Assembly (NCBI GenBank): GCA_040386295.1
Contig: JAZKFR010000087.1
Location: forward strand, 1 to 24,570
Direction of reading: 5' to 3'
DNA length: 24,570 nucleotides
DNA from: JAZKFR01 sp040386295
Lineage (GTDB): Bacteria; Pseudomonadota; Gammaproteobacteria; Burkholderiales; Rhodocyclaceae
This document shows positions 22,000-24,570 of this stretch, one piece after another. The notes below the pieces were generated by a model. The model was not told where the DNA came from. It did no database searches and saw only the letters and a program-made list of their open reading frames with translations. Position 1 is the first letter of the stretch. Each line of letters opens with the position of its first letter. A program made the translations under genes and the position numbers.

Positions 22000-24300
22000 A
22001 TGACTACGCTGCTTGATCACCTCAACGCCCCGCAACTGGCGGCGGTTACTTTGCCTGCCGAACACGCGCTCATCCTGGCCGGCGCTGGCAGCGGCAAAAC
22101 CCGGGTGCTGACGACGCGGATTGCCTGGCTGATCTCGACCGGGCAAGTTTCTCCGCACGCCATCTTGGCCGTCACCTTCACGAATAAAGCAGCGAAAGAA
22201 ATGCAGGCGCGTTTGGCTGCGCTGTTGCCGATCAACACGCGGGGCATGTGGATCGGCACTTTTCACGGTTTATGCAATCGCATGCTACGAGCGCATTACC
22301 AACAAGCGGGTTTACCTGCCTTATTCCAGATTCTCGATTCTGCCGACCAGCTGGCGGCGATTAAACGCCTGCTCAAAAATCTGAACATAGACGACACCAA
22401 GTTTCCGCCGCGCGAGCTGATGCATTTTATTAACGCGCACAAAGAGCAGGGCGTTCGCGCGGCTCAGGCCGAGGCCTACGACAGCTACACGCAACAACGC
22501 GTGGCTTTGTACGGCGAATACGAAGTGCAATGTCGGCGCGAAGGCGTGGTTGATTTTGCCGAATTGCTGCTGCGTTCTTACGAACTGCTGCGTGGCGATG
22601 TGACGCTGTGCCGACACTATCAGGCGCGCTTCCGCCACATTCTGGTCGATGAATTTCAAGACACCAACCCTTTGCAATACACCTGGCTCAAGCTACTCGC
22701 TGGTTACGCGCAAATGACACCAACGACGCCAACGGCGCCGAGTAGCCCGCAGCGCAGCGAGCCACAGCCCGCGTTGACGCCCGCCAGCCTGTTTGCCGTC
22801 GGCGATGACGATCAATCGATCTACGCTTTTCGTGGCGCCAACGTCGGCAATATGCGCGACCTGGAGCGCGAGCTGAGCGTGCGCAATATGATTCGCCTCG
22901 AACAAAACTACCGCTCGCACGGCAACATTCTCGACGCAGCCAACGCTTTGATCAAAAACAACCAGGGGCGCTTGGGCAAGAATCTATGGACTGATAGCGG
23001 CGCAGGCGAACCGATCCGTGTTTTTGAAGCATTCTCAGACCTCGACGAAGCGCGCTTTATCGTCGAGGAAATTGCCGAGCTGGTGCGCGACGGCAGCGCT
23101 GCGGGCAACATCGCTTTGCTCTATCGATCCAACGCCCAATCGCGCGTGCTTGAACACCAGTTATTCACCAACGGCATCCCCTATCGCGTGTATGGCGGGC
23201 TACGCTTTTTTGACCGACAAGAAATCAAGCATGCGCTGGCGTATTTGCGGCTGATCGCCAACAGCGATGACGATACGGCGTTTATGCGTGTGGTGAACTT
23301 TCCCACACGCGGCATTGGCAGCCGCAGTCTTGAACAGCTGCAAGAGGCGGCGCAACAAGGCCAATCTAGCCTTTATCAGGCTGCTACAAACTTAAGCGGC
23401 AAAGCGGGGACCGCCGTGCGTGGTTTTATCCAGCTGATTGAACACCTGCGTAGCGAAACGGCCTACCTCAGCTTGCCCGAGACAATCGATTTATTGATCG
23501 AGCAAAGCGGGTTGCGGCAGCATTATCTCGCCGAAAAAGAAGGAACAGAACGTCTAGAAAATCTGGCTGAACTGATCAATGCGGCGAGCAATTTTCTACA
23601 AGAAACGTCGGCACCCAGCGCGCTGGCCGAAGATCAGCAAGCCCCGCCCAGCCAAACCAGGCAAGAACGGCAAGCCGCCTTGCTCGCTGAGTTCTTAGCG
23701 CACGCCTCGCTAGAATCGGGTGAAAACCAGGTGGGCGTTGGCCAAGAAGCGATTCAGCTGATGACCGTGCATGCCGCTAAAGGACTGGAGTTCGACGTTG
23801 TGTTCATTACCGGCCTGGAACAAGGCCTGTTTCCGCACGAAAACGCCGCACGCGAACGCGATGGCTTGGAAGAAGAGCGCCGCTTAATGTACGTCGCGAT
23901 CACGCGGGCGCGTCAACGCCTCTACCTCAGCCATGCGCAAACCCGAATGCTGCACGGACAGACCCGTTATTGCCTGCCTTCAGACTTTTTGCGCGAGCTG
24001 CCTGAGGCGCTGCTACGCAAGCTCAATGCACGCTCAGCTAGTTCAACTAGTTCAACCAGTCACCACTACAGCACCCCAACGAGCTCAGAACAGTTCAGCC
24101 ACGAGGCGAGCTCAGCCGCGCGTACAGAGCCCAGCGGCTCAGGGCTGCGCATCGGGCAGAACGTGCAGCACGCCAAGTTCGGTGTCGGCGTCATCGTCTC
24201 CGCCGAAAAGTCGGCTAGCGAGACGCGCGTACAAGTCAATTTTGGCGCGCAAGGAATGAAATGGTTGGATCTGGCCTACGCTAAGCTAACGCCGCTGTAA
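22000..24300 (+). CDS. uvrD: UvrD-type superfamily 1 DNA helicase
   Basis: The 766-residue ATP-dependent 3'-5' helicase acts in nucleotide excision and mismatch repair. All SF1A motifs are intact: Walker A GAGSGKT (28-34), Ia VTFTNKAAKEM (58-68), II VDEFQDTN (216-223), III VGDDDQSIYAFRGA (267-280), IV LEQNYRSHGNIL (300-311), V TVHAAKGLEFDVVFITG (589-605) and VI EERRLMYVAITRARQRL (625-641). The C-terminal Tudor-like domain seen in UvrD/PcrA is present (about 717-766; GQNVQHAKFGVG). Two Pro/Ser/Thr/Gln-rich stretches look inserted: about residues 236-262 between motifs II and III, and about 535-557. A Ser/Thr-rich linker (about 678-712) precedes the Tudor-like domain. The start ATG has no strong ribosome-binding site. 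Confidence 0.96.
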   Translation: MTTLLDHLNAPQLAAVTLPAEHALILAGAGSGKTRVLTTRIAWLISTGQVSPHAILAVTFTNKAAKEMQARLAALLPINTRGMWIGTFHGLCNRMLRAHYQQAGLPALFQILDSADQLAAIKRLLKNLNIDDTKFPPRELMHFINAHKEQGVRAAQAEAYDSYTQQRVALYGEYEVQCRREGVVDFAELLLRSYELLRGDVTLCRHYQARFRHILVDEFQDTNPLQYTWLKLLAGYAQMTPTTPTAPSSPQRSEPQPALTPASLFAVGDDDQSIYAFRGANVGNMRDLERELSVRNMIRLEQNYRSHGNILDAANALIKNNQGRLGKNLWTDSGAGEPIRVFEAFSDLDEARFIVEEIAELVRDGSAAGNIALLYRSNAQSRVLEHQLFTNGIPYRVYGGLRFFDRQEIKHALAYLRLIANSDDDTAFMRVVNFPTRGIGSRSLEQLQEAAQQGQSSLYQAATNLSGKAGTAVRGFIQLIEHLRSETAYLSLPETIDLLIEQSGLRQHYLAEKEGTERLENLAELINAASNFLQETSAPSALAEDQQAPPSQTRQERQAALLAEFLAHASLESGENQVGVGQEAIQLMTVHAAKGLEFDVVFITGLEQGLFPHENAARERDGLEEERRLMYVAITRARQRLYLSHAQTRMLHGQTRYCLPSDFLRELPEALLRKLNARSASSTSSTSHHYSTPTSSEQFSHEASSAARTEPSGSGLRIGQNVQHAKFGVGVIVSAEKSASETRVQVNFGAQGMKWLDLAYAKLTPL

Positions 24301-24348
24301 TTCCAATTTGTATTAGACAGGCCTCTGCACAACGGTAGAGCGCTTCAA

Positions 24349-24383
24349 ATACAAGCCCCTTGTATGCTCTCCCACGCGTGGGA
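24349..24383. repeat. Two adjacent inverted repeats downstream of uvrD
   Basis: ATACAAG (24349-24355) and CTTGTAT (24359-24365) form a 7-bp stem with a 3-base loop. Four bases on, TCCCACGCGTGGGA (24370-24383) is a perfect 14-bp palindrome. Neither is followed by a T-run. They may form the 3' end of the uvrD transcript or belong to a dispersed repeat. Confidence 0.6.
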
Positions 24384-24479
24384 ATGAAGCTCGTCAGTTA
24401 GCGCCTATGCGTTGGCACCCACTTGAGGCAGAGGATGTCTCGTCCGCCAGCATCAAACCCTTCACACAAGCTTGCCTTC

Positions 24480-24503
24480 CCCTCTCCCACAAGTGGGAGA
24501 GGG
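24480..24503. repeat. REP-like palindrome (11-bp stem, 2-base loop)
   Basis: CCCTCTCCCAC (24480-24490) and GTGGGAGAGGG (24493-24503) form a perfect 11-bp stem around AA. Sequences of this kind, continuing into a GGGTGCCCC-like tail as here, occur as dispersed intergenic repeats in many proteobacteria. Its copy number in this genome cannot be seen from one window. Confidence 0.65.
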
Positions 24504-24516
24504 TGCCCCGGCAGGG

Positions 24517-24570
24517 TGTATAGACCGGAGACATAGGTAACAGTTGTTCGGAGACATAGGTAACACTTTC
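24517..24570. mobile_element. Possible insertion-sequence end with a repeated 17-bp motif, truncated by the window
   Basis: CGGAGACATAGGTAACA occurs at 24526-24542 and again at 24549-24565, as direct copies 23 bases apart start to start. Closely spaced copies of one motif at an end are typical of transposase-binding sites in families such as IS21. From memory I also associate this motif with IS481-like elements. The boundary is guessed at the TGTATAGACC just before the first copy. No transposase gene is inside the window, so the assignment is an inference. Confidence 0.45.

Overview
The window looks like a betaproteobacterial chromosome, most probably order Burkholderiales (Oxalobacteraceae-like). 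This rests on the gene order aroQ-accB-accC-prmA-zinc-ribbon/DUF3426, which is characteristic of that group, on the protein sequences, and on a moderate GC content. The family assignment is inference. The window splits into two divergent halves around an intergenic region at about 16.8-17.2 kb.

Left half, all on the minus strand (about 1-16.8 kb): most of a type VI secretion system (T6SS) locus. In transcription order it reads tssA, tssB, tssC, hcp (tssD), tssE, tssF, tssG, clpV (tssH), an unrecognised 287-residue protein, a DUF4280 PAAR-like spike protein, vgrG (tssI), an FHA-domain protein (tagH/fha), tssK, and probably the first codons of the next gene (perhaps tssL) running off the left edge. 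These genes cover the contractile sheath (TssB/C), inner tube (Hcp), sheath recycling ATPase (ClpV), baseplate (TssE, F, G, K, A) and puncturing tip (VgrG plus PAAR-like). The membrane complex genes tssJ, tssL and tssM are not seen as complete genes; tssJ is absent from the fha-tssK interval where some clusters of similar order carry it. The least explained parts are the 287-residue protein between clpV and the spike genes, and the hcp-tssE spacer, which holds two RNA hairpins and a 24-codon ORF behind an unusually good ribosome-binding site.

Centre (16809-17226): about 420 bases without a convincing gene. It must carry the start signals of both the T6SS operon and the aroQ operon, and it contains two different short tandem repeats plus an inverted repeat next to aroQ.

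Right half, plus strand: aroQ (type II dehydroquinase with an N-terminal extension), accB and accC (biotin carrier and biotin carboxylase of acetyl-CoA carboxylase), prmA (ribosomal protein L11 methyltransferase) and a zinc-ribbon/DUF3426 membrane protein, ending at a probable rho-independent terminator (21935-21953). A complete uvrD-type helicase gene follows. The last 270 bases are non-coding and hold several inverted repeats, a dispersed-repeat-like palindrome, and two copies of a 17-bp motif that look like the end of an insertion sequence lying outside the window.

A recurring theme is short perfect tandem repeats (9, 12, 12 and 13 bp units) in several intergenic gaps, together with low-complexity insertions in otherwise conserved housekeeping proteins (AroQ N-terminus, UvrD between motifs II and III, DUF3426 linker).
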